Positions 18,683 through 27,847 are shown, counted from the stretch's first letter. The stretch is 64,000 bases of DNA from Lachnospiraceae bacterium (GCA_014799465.1 JAAVHZ010000006.1:186001-250000), one strand, 5' to 3'. Notes: generated by a model not told the origin, from the sequence alone. A program made the numbers and translations.

Positions 18683-20131
18683 ATGATAACAAACGATGCC
18701 ACATTATTAAGAGTGAAACACGAAGTACTTCATCAGGTTGCTAAACTTGCGTTTGATGGAAAACTGGATAGTGAAAAAGAGCAGCTTCCATATAAAATGA
18801 TACCGGGACCACAGGCACAGTTCAGATGTTGCATATATAAAGAAAGAGAAATAATAAGACAGCGTATTAATCTGGCAGAAGGAAAATGTCCTGACGGTTC
18901 AAAAGGCGGAAACATTATACAGGTAATTTCAGCAGCTTGTGAAGGATGTCCGATTTCAAGATATGTTGTTACCGATAACTGCCGTAAATGTATGGGTAAA
19001 GCATGTCAGCATGCTTGTAAATTTGGTGCTATCTCCATGGGGCGTGACCGTGCATACATTGACCCTTCAAAATGTAAAGAGTGTGGTCTTTGTGCAAAAT
19101 CATGTCCTTACAATGCGATTGCGGACTTAGTCAGACCATGTAAGAGAAACTGTCCTGTAGATGCAATGAAAATGGATGAAAATGGTATATGCCGGATTGA
19201 TGAGGAAAAGTGTATACAGTGCGGAGCATGTATACATAGCTGCCCATTTGGTGCCATTGGCTCTAAGACACATATTGTTGACGTAATTAATGATATTAAA
19301 GACGGCAAAAAAGTAGTTGCCATGTTAGCTCCTGCTACAGAAGGTCAGTTCGGCAGTGATATTACAATGGCAAGTTGGAAGAGAGCACTTAAAGAAGTTG
19401 GATTTTCAGGTATGATAGAAGTTGGTCTCGGCGGTGATATGACTGCGTCAGCAGAGGCGGCAGAATGGGCTGAGGCTTACAAGGAAGGCAAGAAGATGAC
19501 GACATCATGCTGTCCTGCATTTGTAAATATGATTAAGAAGCATTTTCCTGAAGTACTTGATAATATGTCATCTACCATATCACCGATGTGTGCAGTGTCA
19601 AGGATGGTCAAGGCACAGGATTCAGATGCGGTAACAGTATTTATCGGACCTTGTATTGCAAAGAAGAGTGAGGCACAGGATCATGGAATTACTGGAAATG
19701 CGGATTATGTGCTGACTTTTGGAGAAATCAGGGCAATTCTTAAGGCGAAAAATGTTCAGCTTGAACCGGAGGAAAATTCCACACAGGAAGCCAGTGTATT
19801 CGGTAAGAGATTTGGAAATGGCGGCGGTGTTACAGCAGCCGTAGTACAGAGCCTTAAAGAAACCGGAGAGAATACGGATATTAAAGTTATGACCTGCAGC
19901 GGAGCGGCAGAATGTAAAAAGGCACTTACGCTGTTAAAGATGGGCAAATTACAGGATGACTTTGTGGAAGGAATGATTTGTCAGGGAGGCTGTGTAGGCG
20001 GACCTAGCAGACATAAGGGTGAGATTGAGGCTAAGAAAGCAAGAGACGGATTGATTGCGGAAGCAGATGACCGTACAATTTGCGATAACTTAAGCAACTA
20101 TGATATGGATTCTTTCTCTATGCACAGATAA
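18683..20131 (+). CDS. [FeFe] hydrogenase, group B-like, with ferredoxin domains
   Basis: It likely oxidises reduced ferredoxin and forms H2. Two 4Fe-4S ferredoxin motifs (CKECGLCAKSCP and CIQCGACIHSCP, near residues 131 and 177) precede the H-cluster domain with its three signatures: TSCCPAF (about 274), IGPCIAKK (about 322) and CQGGCVGG (about 433). The Phe after TSCCPA and the compact size (482 residues) resemble group B monomeric enzymes. The ATG at 18683 is preferred because GGAG lies 6 bases upstream; an ATG 12 bases earlier has no such site. Its place after etfA fits re-oxidation of ferredoxin reduced by Bcd-Etf. A sensory or non-hydrogenogenic variant cannot be excluded. Confidence 0.9.
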   Translation: MITNDATLLRVKHEVLHQVAKLAFDGKLDSEKEQLPYKMIPGPQAQFRCCIYKEREIIRQRINLAEGKCPDGSKGGNIIQVISAACEGCPISRYVVTDNCRKCMGKACQHACKFGAISMGRDRAYIDPSKCKECGLCAKSCPYNAIADLVRPCKRNCPVDAMKMDENGICRIDEEKCIQCGACIHSCPFGAIGSKTHIVDVINDIKDGKKVVAMLAPATEGQFGSDITMASWKRALKEVGFSGMIEVGLGGDMTASAEAAEWAEAYKEGKKMTTSCCPAFVNMIKKHFPEVLDNMSSTISPMCAVSRMVKAQDSDAVTVFIGPCIAKKSEAQDHGITGNADYVLTFGEIRAILKAKNVQLEPEENSTQEASVFGKRFGNGGGVTAAVVQSLKETGENTDIKVMTCSGAAECKKALTLLKMGKLQDDFVEGMICQGGCVGGPSRHKGEIEAKKARDGLIAEADDRTICDNLSNYDMDSFSMHR

Positions 20132-20213
20132 ATCAGATAATAGGCAGAAAAAATCTGCATAAACAATTTGTATAAACAAATTGTATAAACAAATGAAGAA
20201 AGGGGCTGATAAG

Positions 20214-22130
20214 ATGCATTGGATAATACATTATGATATAGCTGCATGTGTTATACTGCTTATTGTGGCAATATTGTTTTTTACAAAAAAGAGTTATCCT
20301 GATAATTCAACAAAGATATTTAAATATTTGTTAATTAGTGCATTCTTATCAGCCGTTTTTGATATTGTTTCAGCATATAGCTGTTATGCGGCAGAAACAG
20401 GTAAAATACCCATATGGCTTAGTTGTATTGTATCTGTTATTTATTTTATAAGCCTGAACATGATTCCGGTTTGCTACTATCTGTATATACTGTTTGTCAC
20501 ACAAAACGGAGAAATTACAGTTGTGGAAAAATATCTGGCAATTGGTGTAGTGGTAATTGAATTATTATTGATATGTTCAAGTCCGTTTACGGGATTTATA
20601 TTCCGATATACTAAAAGCGGTGTTTATGAAAGAGGAATAGGGCTGTATTTATTATATGGTATGGCATTATTTGTGTTGATAAACTGTTTAATGATGACTA
20701 TAAAATTTAGATATATGTTAAGTGTTGAACAAAGAAATGCCGTATATTTTTATTCAGTGGCATCTATTATGGTCGTTATATATCAAATGTATAATGAAAG
20801 GCTGCTTCTTACAAATTTTGCATGTACCATATCACTTTTACTAATGTATTTATCTATTCAGAATCCCGGAGAATATGTGGAAAATGATATTAAGACATTG
20901 AATCAGAAGGCATTTATAAAGATGTGCAGGATGAATGTAAAGGGTGGCAGACCATTTACAATAGTTGCCTTTGAATTGGATGGATTCAAATATATTAATG
21001 AAGTACTTGGAGTATCGAATGGTAAAGATCTGATTGCTTCAGTTGCAGATTTTTTACATAAAAATTTTCAGAAAAAAAAGATTTTTCATTTATCCGGAAT
21101 ACGTTTCGCACTGATTACAAGCAGGAATAACGCAGAAGAGATTGTAGAGAAAATAAATAAAAGATTCAGTTCTCCATGGGATGTATCAGGTGTTGATGTA
21201 GTCCTTACACCACACATCTGTTTGGCAAAATATCCGGATCATGTAAATACTATTGAGGAAATAATGTATGCTATTGATTATTCTATTCAGGAGGCAGTAG
21301 AAAATACATTTAATAATGTAGTATATGTGAACAGGGAGTTTCTGAATAAAAAGAACAGAGAGACCAGAATAGAACATATAATAAAAAATGCTATGGAAAA
21401 TGATAGCTTTCAGGTTTACTACCAGCCAATATATGATGTTAAGGCTAAAAGTTTTTCTTCGGCAGAGGCGTTGGTTCGTATGACTGATGAAGAAATGGGT
21501 ATCATTTTTCCTGATGAATTTATTCCTATTGCAGAAAAAACCGGTTCAATTATTAAACTGGGAGAAATTGTATTTGATAAGGTTTGCAGATTTCTGAACA
21601 GTGAGGATTCGTTGAGACTGGGAATACAATTTGTTGAAGTGAATTTGTCTGTTGTACAGTGTATGCAGGAGGATTTGGCGGGAAGGCTTCTGGAAATCAT
21701 GGATTATTATCAGATAGATTATTCCAGAATAAATCTTGAAATTACAGAAACGGCAAATTTTGGCAACAATGAAATATTGGTTAATAATATGAATACGCTT
21801 ATTGATAAAGGAATAACATTTTCTATGGATGATTATGGTACGGGATTTTCAACCACAAATTACCTTATTGAGCTGCCGTTTAGAATTGTAAAAATTGATA
21901 AGAGCATTGTATGGGCGGCTATGGATGATAGTAAGGCTTTAAAGATTCTTAAATATACTGTGGCGATGCTGAGAAGTCTGGAACTGAAGATAGTGGCAGA
22001 AGGGGTAGAGACGTTAGAACAGGCGGATATCCTTAAAAGAATGGGATGTAATTATCTGCAAGGATATTACTATTCACGTCCTGTTACTGAAAAAGAATAT
22101 ATTGACTTTTTACAAGAACCGCCGTTATAG
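20214..22130 (+). CDS. Membrane c-di-GMP phosphodiesterase (EAL) with degenerate GGDEF
   Basis: Six or seven hydrophobic segments fill about the first 215 residues. A diguanylate-cyclase-like domain follows, in which the GGDEF loop is replaced by SGIRF, so no synthesis is expected. The EAL domain looks complete: AEALVRM, the NLS and EITET segments, MDDYGTG, KIDKS, AEGVET and QGYYYSRP supply the metal- and substrate-binding residues. It should hydrolyse c-di-GMP at the membrane; the degenerate GGDEF may bind GTP as a regulator. The ATG at 20214 has AAAGGGG 8 bases upstream. A c-di-GMP-I riboswitch lies 5.6 kb downstream. Confidence 0.92.
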   Translation: MHWIIHYDIAACVILLIVAILFFTKKSYPDNSTKIFKYLLISAFLSAVFDIVSAYSCYAAETGKIPIWLSCIVSVIYFISLNMIPVCYYLYILFVTQNGEITVVEKYLAIGVVVIELLLICSSPFTGFIFRYTKSGVYERGIGLYLLYGMALFVLINCLMMTIKFRYMLSVEQRNAVYFYSVASIMVVIYQMYNERLLLTNFACTISLLLMYLSIQNPGEYVENDIKTLNQKAFIKMCRMNVKGGRPFTIVAFELDGFKYINEVLGVSNGKDLIASVADFLHKNFQKKKIFHLSGIRFALITSRNNAEEIVEKINKRFSSPWDVSGVDVVLTPHICLAKYPDHVNTIEEIMYAIDYSIQEAVENTFNNVVYVNREFLNKKNRETRIEHIIKNAMENDSFQVYYQPIYDVKAKSFSSAEALVRMTDEEMGIIFPDEFIPIAEKTGSIIKLGEIVFDKVCRFLNSEDSLRLGIQFVEVNLSVVQCMQEDLAGRLLEIMDYYQIDYSRINLEITETANFGNNEILVNNMNTLIDKGITFSMDDYGTGFSTTNYLIELPFRIVKIDKSIVWAAMDDSKALKILKYTVAMLRSLELKIVAEGVETLEQADILKRMGCNYLQGYYYSRPVTEKEYIDFLQEPPL

Positions 22131-22164
22131 CATGGCTGAATTGTTACATAATATGGCATAAAAA

Positions 22165-22222
22165 AGAGCAGTATCTCTACTGCTCTAAAAAAGGGGAGGA
22201 TAAGTATTCTTATCTTCTTTTG
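22165..22222 (+). terminator. Hairpin pair after the EAL gene
   Basis: AGAGCAGTA and TACTGCTCT form a perfect 9-bp stem flanked by A-runs on both sides, so it would terminate minus-strand transcription better than plus. A second small stem, GATAAG/CTTATC (22199-22214), is followed by TTCTTTT and may terminate the EAL gene. Confidence 0.5.
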
Positions 22223-22282
22223 TAACAGCTTGTAAAGCCTAATTAAAGTATAAACAAAAATAAGTATATTATACAAAAAAGT

Positions 22283-22311
22283 TTGAAAATTTTTTAAAAA
22301 TGGTATATACT
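22283..22311 (+). promoter_or_regulatory. Promoter of the SEC-C gene
   Basis: TTGAAA (22283-22288) and TATACT (22306-22311) are 17 bp apart, about 45 bases before the start codon. Confidence 0.6.
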
Positions 22312-22358
22312 GTTCATTAGTTGTAAAAACAAAGAAACAAAGGAAGGAATTTAAAGAA

Positions 22359-22877
22359 ATGGCAGATAATCAAGAATTGACTTTACTTGAAACATGGCGT
22401 GGAATTGCATATTCAGCAGAGAAGAGCCAGCAGGAGAGTAATCGTTTTTGGGCAAATTATTTTAACATTGAAAAAGGAATATATGAGCAGATTCTTGCTA
22501 CTCCTGATGAAGTGGTAAGCGGAACAGTAAAAGAGCTTGCAGAGAAATACGGTACAGAACTATTAATCATGGTAGGTTTCCTTGATGGAATCAATGACAG
22601 TCTTGTTGAGGAAAATCCTATAGAGACAATGACAGAAGATACTGTAGTAAGTCTTCATTTTGACAAAGAACTTCTGTATAAGAATATGGTAGAGGCTAAG
22701 GCTGAATGGTTATATACATTGGAAGCTTGGGATGACCTTATACCTGAAGACAGAAGAAAAGAGTTATATAAGGAACAGAAGAGTTCACATACCGTAGTGA
22801 AGGGTAAAAAAGTGGGAAGAAATGACCCATGTCCTTGTGGAAGCGGTAAAAAATATAAATTCTGCTGTGGCAAATAG
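22359..22877 (+). CDS. SEC-C motif protein
   Basis: The 172-residue protein ends in a classical SEC-C zinc-binding motif, [18 protein letters not shown], as in the tail of SecA. The body is helical and acidic with no signal or membrane segment, so a cytoplasmic role is likely. SEC-C modules bind zinc and can contact SecB or ribosomes, but the body is not from a family I can name. The gene stands alone with its own promoter and is followed by an unusually strong pair of hairpins. Confidence 0.85.
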   Translation: MADNQELTLLETWRGIAYSAEKSQQESNRFWANYFNIEKGIYEQILATPDEVVSGTVKELAEKYGTELLIMVGFLDGINDSLVEENPIETMTEDTVVSLHFDKELLYKNMVEAKAEWLYTLEAWDDLIPEDRRKELYKEQKSSHTVVKGKKVGRNDPCPCGSGKKYKFCCGK

Positions 22878-22888
22878 CGTGTGAAGAG

Positions 22889-22947
22889 CGTGTGAAGAAA
22901 ATCTAAGGCAGTAAAAGACACTGCCTTAGATTTTCTATGTCACACGC
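22889..22947 (+). terminator. Very long perfect hairpin after the SEC-C gene
   Basis: AGAAAATCTAAGGCAGT pairs perfectly over 17 bp with ACTGCCTTAGATTTTCT, and outer arms GCGTGTGA/TCACACGC extend it. GCGTGTGAAG occurs twice just before the stem. There is no terminal T-run, so it may act as an mRNA 3' end stabiliser or be a small palindromic element. Confidence 0.65.
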
Positions 22948-22948
22948 A

Positions 22949-22974
22949 GAAGAATCGCCTTGGGGCGATTCTTC
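22949..22974 (+). terminator. Second perfect hairpin after the SEC-C gene
   Basis: GAAGAATCGCC and GGCGATTCTTC form an 11-bp stem around TTGG, followed by CGGTATAGTTTT, a weak T-tract. Confidence 0.55.
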
Positions 22975-23081
22975 CGGTATAGTTTTAGGTTATTGTTGTG
23001 CCAACTTGCGTTGGCAGTGGCAGTGATTTGAGATTGATGTTTGGTGGAATGATGAAAAGAGTGAAAGTATGTATTTGTCTT

Positions 23082-24023
23082 TCACTCTTTCTTTTTTATA
23101 TTTAGGTTAAGGGTTTTTAGGTAGTCGGTTATTGCGTTGAAGTCGGTTTCAGATATATGGTTAAGTGATATTCTGACTTTGTATTTGCAGTGAAATGAAA
23201 TTGTATATTTATGAGCAGTGTGTGGAAAGTTGTGGTGCGAAATGTGTATATTTATATAGTCTATTTTATTTAGTGGCACTATTTCTACATTTAGATTGCT
23301 CATATATACAAGATAATGGTTGGTGATAGTTGTGTTGCCGGTTTTCATGCATACGGATTTTTTAAGCTCGTTGTCTACACGGATTAGTCTTTTTATGTCG
23401 CCGGACATCTTTTTAAATTTGATACATGGTGGGCATATGCCGGGGGCAATTATATACAAAATATTTATTATTATATAGCTGAGAAATAAAGTTGATAATA
23501 TAAACAGGCATATTCCCAGAAATAAATATAAGGATGAGTTAAATCCTGTTTCATTTATATAACTAATGGAAGATGCAGCCGATAATCCGTCTTTGGTCCA
23601 TTTTAAATCCTTTGAAAAGCTGGAAATCATCTGGTCGATTAAGTGATTATGCTTTTCTAATGAGGCATCCATGGAATATCCTTTGATTACTTCATCCGGT
23701 TTGCTGATTCTTTTTGAATCTACCAGTACAAATGTACATTTTCCGTTATCTAAGCTATAATAGTAATAACCTGAAATACTTCCGTTCTTTATGCAGTCAT
23801 ATCCCGTATAGTACAATTTGCTGAATGATATATTTACAAATCTGATATTTTTCGAATAAAATGAATCAGACTGGTCTGCTGATTCAAGATGTACGGGTGA
23901 TAACATATCTTCAAATGGAATATGAAAATAAAATATCACAAGAATAACAGATAAGATTACCGGAATTATTAAGTTTATCATACTTATTCGGCGAATCTGC
24001 CGATATATTATATTTGTTTTCAT
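23082..24023 (-). CDS. Unknown membrane protein with two transmembrane segments
   Basis: The 313-residue protein has a hydrophobic segment at about residues 14-34 and another at about 170-195, leaving an extracytoplasmic region of about 135 residues between them. The C-terminal cytosolic part alternates short strands (MSNLNVEIVPLNKIDYI, KYTISFHCKYKVRI) and could be PH-like. I do not recognise the family. It is monocistronic, convergent with the SEC-C gene, and shares a hairpin (about 23054-23090) that overlaps its stop codon. Confidence 0.6.
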   Translation of the reverse strand: MKTNIIYRQIRRISMINLIIPVILSVILVIFYFHIPFEDMLSPVHLESADQSDSFYSKNIRFVNISFSKLYYTGYDCIKNGSISGYYYYSLDNGKCTFVLVDSKRISKPDEVIKGYSMDASLEKHNHLIDQMISSFSKDLKWTKDGLSAASSISYINETGFNSSLYLFLGICLFILSTLFLSYIIINILYIIAPGICPPCIKFKKMSGDIKRLIRVDNELKKSVCMKTGNTTITNHYLVYMSNLNVEIVPLNKIDYINIHISHHNFPHTAHKYTISFHCKYKVRISLNHISETDFNAITDYLKTLNLNIKKKE

Positions 24024-24178
24024 GTCATATCCTCAAATGTATTAAATATGTTACAAGTATAAGTTAAATCTAAAGAATAATCAACCTTGCATTTGATTAA
24101 AAAAGCTGATACTATTACAGTATTGTTTTGATATGTATTATTTTGGGTGAAATTTTATGAACAGAAAGGTATGATAAA

Positions 24179-24949
24179 ATGGAAACATATACAGGATTTG
24201 CCGCTGTTTATGATATGTTTATGGATAATGTTCCGTATCAGGAGTGGGGAACATATCTTATTAATCTTTTAAGAAAATTTGGTGTTCATTCCGGAACAGT
24301 GTTGGAACTTGGGTGCGGGACAGGCAGTATGACGGAAATACTTGCAGGCAGCGGTTATGATATGATTGGTGTGGATATTTCTGAGGAGATGCTTAATATA
24401 GCAATAGAAAAGAAAGATAAATCCGGTCATGACATATTATACATTAATCAGGATATGAGAGAACTGGAATTGTATGGTACTGTAGAGGCAGTGGTCAGTA
24501 TCTGTGATTCTATGAATTACATTACAGAAGAAGAGGATTTATTAAAAGTCTTTACACTGGTTAATAGTTATCTTGATGAAGGTGGAATATTTATATTTGA
24601 TATGAATACCGTTCACAAATATGAAGAGATTGGTGACAGTATAATTGCAGAAAACAGATATAACAGCAGTTTTATCTGGGAAAATATGTATGATGCGGAC
24701 GAGATGATAAATGAATATTATCTTACTATATATATGGAAGATAATAATGGGAAATATGACAGATTTGAAGAAATACATTATCAAAAAGCATATACAGTTG
24801 AAAAGGTGAAAGAGCTGATTGAAAAGTCAGGCATGGAATTTGTAACGGCTATGGAGGCTTTTACGGAGAATGATGTAAATAGAAATAGCGAAAGAATGTA
24901 TGTAGTAGCAAGAGAAATACAAAAAGGCAGGAGGAAAAATCATGAGTGA
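24179..24949 (+). CDS. Class I SAM-dependent methyltransferase
   Basis: The SAM-binding motif I VLELGCGTGSMTEIL lies near residues 40-54, followed by the acidic end of strand 2 (GVDIS) and a motif II region VVSICDSMNYI. The length of 256 residues fits small-molecule methyltransferases; the substrate is unknown. Its stop overlaps the hslO start by 8 bases, so the two are co-transcribed and translationally coupled. Confidence 0.88.
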   Translation: METYTGFAAVYDMFMDNVPYQEWGTYLINLLRKFGVHSGTVLELGCGTGSMTEILAGSGYDMIGVDISEEMLNIAIEKKDKSGHDILYINQDMRELELYGTVEAVVSICDSMNYITEEEDLLKVFTLVNSYLDEGGIFIFDMNTVHKYEEIGDSIIAENRYNSSFIWENMYDADEMINEYYLTIYMEDNNGKYDRFEEIHYQKAYTVEKVKELIEKSGMEFVTAMEAFTENDVNRNSERMYVVAREIQKGRRKNHE

Positions 24950-25823
24950 TTATATAGTAAGGGCAACTGCAGCAGATGACCAGATTAGGGCATTTGCAAT
25001 AACTGCAAGAGAAATGGTGGAGAAGGCAAGACAGATTCATGGAACGAGCCCGGTAGCTACGGCAGCATTTGGAAGGCTGCTTATGGGTGCATCTATGATG
25101 GGAAGTATGATGAAGGGGGAGAAAGATATTCTTACCATAAGAATGAGGGGGGACGGACCGATTAATGGGATAACGGTTACAGCGGATTCTTCGGCTGATG
25201 TTAAAGGATATGTGGGGAATCCTAATATAGTTATACCGCCTAATTATCTTGGAAAGCTGGATGTGGGTGCGGCGATAGGTTATGGAACCATGACAGTTAC
25301 AAAGGATTTAGGAATGAAAGAACCTTATTCAAGTCAGATTAATCTGACTACAAGTGAGGTTGCAGAGGACCTGACATACTATTTTGCGTCATCAGAGCAA
25401 ATTCCTTCTTCAGTGGCATTGGGCGTGCTTATGGAAAAGGATAATACGGTAAAGCAGGCAGGAGGATTCATAATTCAGCTTATGCCGTTTGCAGATGACA
25501 AGGTGATTTCATTTTTGGAGGAAAAAATATCAAAGATAACTTCTGTTACAGATATGCTTGAGAGTGGAATGTCTCCGGAAGATATTTTGAATGAGGTGAC
25601 AGGTGAACTTGGTTTAAAAATTAATGACAGGATATCTCCGGCATATAAGTGTAACTGCAGCAGACAGCGTGTGGCAAAAGCACTTATAAGTATAGGAAGA
25701 AAAGAATTGCAGGATATGATAAATGATGGGAAGGAAGTTTCGGTTAATTGTAATTTCTGCAACACGGATTATACATTTACAGTGTCAGAATTAAAAGAAT
25801 TCTATAATAAATCTATAAGTTAA
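24942..25823 (+). CDS. hslO: Hsp33 redox-regulated chaperone
   Basis: Hsp33 is a cytosolic holdase activated by oxidation. The C-terminal redox switch is complete: CNC followed about 30 residues later by CNFC, four zinc-binding cysteines. The N-terminal part contains ATAAFGRLLMG and RGDGPINGI as in the family. At 293 residues it has normal length. AGGAGG lies inside the end of the methyltransferase gene. Confidence 0.95.
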   Translation: MSDYIVRATAADDQIRAFAITAREMVEKARQIHGTSPVATAAFGRLLMGASMMGSMMKGEKDILTIRMRGDGPINGITVTADSSADVKGYVGNPNIVIPPNYLGKLDVGAAIGYGTMTVTKDLGMKEPYSSQINLTTSEVAEDLTYYFASSEQIPSSVALGVLMEKDNTVKQAGGFIIQLMPFADDKVISFLEEKISKITSVTDMLESGMSPEDILNEVTGELGLKINDRISPAYKCNCSRQRVAKALISIGRKELQDMINDGKEVSVNCNFCNTDYTFTVSELKEFYNKSIS

Positions 25824-25844
25824 TTGCTTATGAGAATAAAACGT

Positions 25845-25876
25845 AAAAAAAGCTATCTATTCAGATAGCTTTTTTA
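25845..25876 (+). terminator. Intrinsic terminator after hslO
   Basis: AAAAAAGCTATCT and AGATAGCTTTTTT form a long stem around ATTC with a built-in T-tract. Confidence 0.9.
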
Positions 25877-25962
25877 CAATCATTTCCTGTAAAACAAAAT
25901 ATAACTTAATTCATATAAATATATTATAGAAAAAAGGCACATCATGTATACACTTGGCTTGA

Positions 25963-26160
25963 TTATAATTTTGTTACGTTTGTAGCCTGTGGGCCTTTAG
26001 CTCCGTTAACAACCTCGAATTCAACTGAAGCACCTTCGTCTAAAGACTTGAAACCTTCCATGTTGAGTCCTGAATAGTGAACGAATACATCATTTCCCTC
26101 TTCGTCAGAAATGAATCCGTATCCTTTCTGATTGTTAAACCACTTAACTGTACCTTTCAT
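25963..26160 (-). CDS. csp: Cold shock protein, CspA family
   Basis: A 65-residue single cold-shock domain. It has both RNA-binding motifs, KGYGFIS and VFVHYSGL, and starts MKGTVKWFN. It binds single-stranded nucleic acid and acts as an RNA chaperone. A GGAGG-like site precedes the ATG, and a promoter 50-80 bases upstream gives it its own transcript. Confidence 0.95.
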   Translation of the reverse strand: MKGTVKWFNNQKGYGFISDEEGNDVFVHYSGLNMEGFKSLDEGASVEFEVVNGAKGPQATNVTKL

Positions 26161-26210
26161 TAGATTACCTCCGAAAAAAAATATACTTGGTTAAATATCA
26201 ACCGCTAAAT

Positions 26211-26239
26211 AGCATATCATATTAAATAAGTGATGTCAA
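26211..26239 (-). promoter_or_regulatory. Promoter of csp
   Basis: On the minus strand TTGACA and TATGCT are 17 bp apart. It lies back to back with the promoter of the first Trp/Asp-repeat gene. Confidence 0.65.
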
Positions 26240-26261
26240 GGAATAGAAATTTAAAAAAGTA

Positions 26262-26289
26262 TTGATAATTTAAATTGCAATGATATAAT
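26262..26289 (+). promoter_or_regulatory. Promoter of Trp/Asp-repeat paralogue 1
   Basis: TTGATA and TATAAT are separated by 16 bp, at the same relative position as the promoter of paralogue 2. Confidence 0.65.
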
Positions 26290-26327
26290 ATAGCTATAAT
26301 TGTAATTTGTATTATTATGAATCCAGA

Positions 26328-26357
26328 CTGTTATTTTTTAGAGGATAACAGTTTTTG
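26328..26357 (+). terminator. Leader terminator of paralogue 1, aptamer absent
   Basis: CTGTTATTT pairs with GGATAACAG and is followed by TTTTTG. It corresponds to the expression-platform terminator of paralogue 2, but the upstream c-di-GMP aptamer is missing here, so it should reduce expression regardless of ligand. Confidence 0.65.
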
Positions 26358-26422
26358 ATTTGCAATGGATTAGTCAAACAGAATTTGTTACCGAAAAACA
26401 GTAAAGAAATGGAGGCTCAATA

Positions 26423-27529
26423 ATGAAAAAATTATTAAGAAAGAATTTTGTAATGGCAGTAGCAGCAGTATTGATGATTCAGCAGGTATTTAGTTGTACG
26501 GTACTTGCATCAGAATTTGACATTAAAGGTGAAGAAATTTCTAATTATGGTTACAGTGATAATTATGATTGGGAATGGGATGATGACTTAGAAGATGATG
26601 ATGATTGGGAATGGGATGATGATTTAGAAGACGATGATGATTGGGAATGGGATGATGATTTAGAAGACGATGATGATTGGGAATGGGATGATGATTTAGA
26701 AGATGATGATGATTGGGAATGGGATGATGATTTAGAAGACGATGATGATTGGGAATGGGATGATGATTTAGAAGACGATGATGATTGGGAAGACGATGAC
26801 GATTGGAACACTGATGATGACTGGGATGATGATGAGCAGGTTTATTATACAGTAACATTTATGGATGGTGATGAAATTGTTTCTGAACAGGATGTTGCAG
26901 AAGGTGAAGCAGCAGAAGAACCAGATATAGAAAAAAAAGGATATGACCTTGAGTGGGATAAAAGTTTTGACTCTATAACTGAGGATATTACAATAAATGC
27001 AGTTTGGTCTGCAAAAATGTATAAAGTTAATTTTAATACAAATGGCGGTAAAAAAATAAATAAAAGTATTTATGTAGTTTATAATGAAAAATATGGAGTT
27101 CTTCCGGTAGCAGAAAAGAAAAATTTTGTTTTTGAAGGATGGTATACTAAGAAAAAAGGCGGCAAGCTCATAACTGCAAAAACAGTGTTCAATAAGGTTT
27201 CAGATCAGACATTATATGCACATTGGAAGAAAGTAGTTTTATCAAAACCTGTAATTAAATCAGCTAAATATAATAGAGGCAATAAAATTATTGTAAATAT
27301 TAAACCGGTAAAAAGTGCTTTAGGATATGAAGTATGCTATTCTACAAGTAAGAAATTTGCTAAGAAGAGTACATTTACTATTAATTCTAAAAAGACAAAC
27401 GCAGTAATAAAAGGTGTACAGAGAGGAAAGACTTATTATGTAAAAGTTAGAGTGTATACAAAATATTCTTCAAAGAGTAAGGTGTATAGTTCATTCAGTA
27501 ATGTTGTAAAAGTTAAAACAGGAAAATAA
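26423..27529 (+). CDS. Secreted Trp/Asp-repeat protein, paralogue 1
   Basis: A signal peptide (MKKLLRKN, hydrophobic core, cleavage near TVLASE) begins the 368-residue protein. Six exact or near-exact 12-residue units of WEWDDDLEDDDD follow, then two InlB-type (Flg_new) beta repeats containing FMDGDEIVSEQ and FNTNGGKK/FEGWYTKKKGG, and a C-terminal fibronectin III-like domain. The acidic repeat could bind cations or basic surfaces; that is inference. No cell-wall sorting motif is seen. Paralogue 2 lies 381 bases downstream and the whole transcription unit is duplicated. Confidence 0.85.
   Translation: MKKLLRKNFVMAVAAVLMIQQVFSCTVLASEFDIKGEEISNYGYSDNYDWEWDDDLEDDDDWEWDDDLEDDDDWEWDDDLEDDDDWEWDDDLEDDDDWEWDDDLEDDDDWEWDDDLEDDDDWEDDDDWNTDDDWDDDEQVYYTVTFMDGDEIVSEQDVAEGEAAEEPDIEKKGYDLEWDKSFDSITEDITINAVWSAKMYKVNFNTNGGKKINKSIYVVYNEKYGVLPVAEKKNFVFEGWYTKKKGGKLITAKTVFNKVSDQTLYAHWKKVVLSKPVIKSAKYNRGNKIIVNIKPVKSALGYEVCYSTSKKFAKKSTFTINSKKTNAVIKGVQRGKTYYVKVRVYTKYSSKSKVYSSFSNVVKVKTGK
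26570..26785 (+). repeat. 36-bp tandem coding repeat, six units
   Basis: Six contiguous 36-bp units encode WEWDDDLEDDDD. Units differ only at silent third positions such as GAC/GAT, suggesting expansion by unequal exchange or slippage. The minus strand shows long open frames only because of this repetition. Confidence 0.92.
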
Positions 27530-27539
27530 ATATATTTAT

Positions 27540-27568
27540 AGGAGTTCTGGTTATACAGGACTCCTTTT
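27540..27568 (+). terminator. Terminator of paralogue 1
   Basis: AGGAGTTCTG and CAGGACTCCT pair with one G-U around TTATA-like sequence and are followed by TTTTAA. An identical arrangement ends paralogue 2. Confidence 0.8.
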
Positions 27569-27682
27569 AAAATGTATTAAAAAGGAGAAATATTTTAAGA
27601 TATGAAAAGTTTATCCGGATGTGGTTTTTAATAACAGTATAAAATGTAAAAATATAAAATTAAGAATTTTTTAAAAAAAGTC

Positions 27683-27710
27683 TTGACAATTAAATTTATG
27701 GTGCTATAAT
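27683..27710 (+). promoter_or_regulatory. Promoter of the riboswitch-controlled paralogue 2
   Basis: A perfect TTGACA (27683-27688) and TATAAT (27705-27710) are separated by 16 bp. Transcription should begin about 27717, just before the aptamer. Confidence 0.8.
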
Positions 27711-27724
27711 CTCCCTTGTAATTT

Positions 27725-27797
27725 GATATCGGCAAAGCAGACGAAAGTCTGTGACGCAAAGCTATAGGGTCTTTAAAATGACAGCCAGTTGCAATTT
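27725..27797 (+). ncRNA. Cyclic di-GMP-I (GEMM-I) riboswitch aptamer
   Basis: The GEMM-I core is visible in order: GGCAAAG, a hairpin CAGAC-GAAA-GTCTG with GNRA tetraloop, the highly conserved GACGCAAAGC, then TATAGGGTC and the second-helix closing CAGCCAGTTGC. The first helix's GAAA loop and the second helix give the usual side-by-side fold. It lies between a consensus promoter and a terminator hairpin, and controls the Trp/Asp-repeat paralogue 2. The ligand is assigned from the consensus. Whether ligand turns expression on or off cannot be read directly. Confidence 0.9.
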
Positions 27798-27816
27798 GTA
27801 TTATTATGAAACCAGA

Positions 27817-27847
27817 CTGTTATTCTTTAAAGGATAACGGTTTTTTA
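27817..27847 (+). terminator. Expression-platform terminator of the c-di-GMP riboswitch
   Basis: CTGTTATTC and GGATAACGG form a 9-bp stem (with G-U pairs), followed by TTTTTT. It begins 20 bases after the aptamer and 70 bases before the start codon. Confidence 0.8.
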
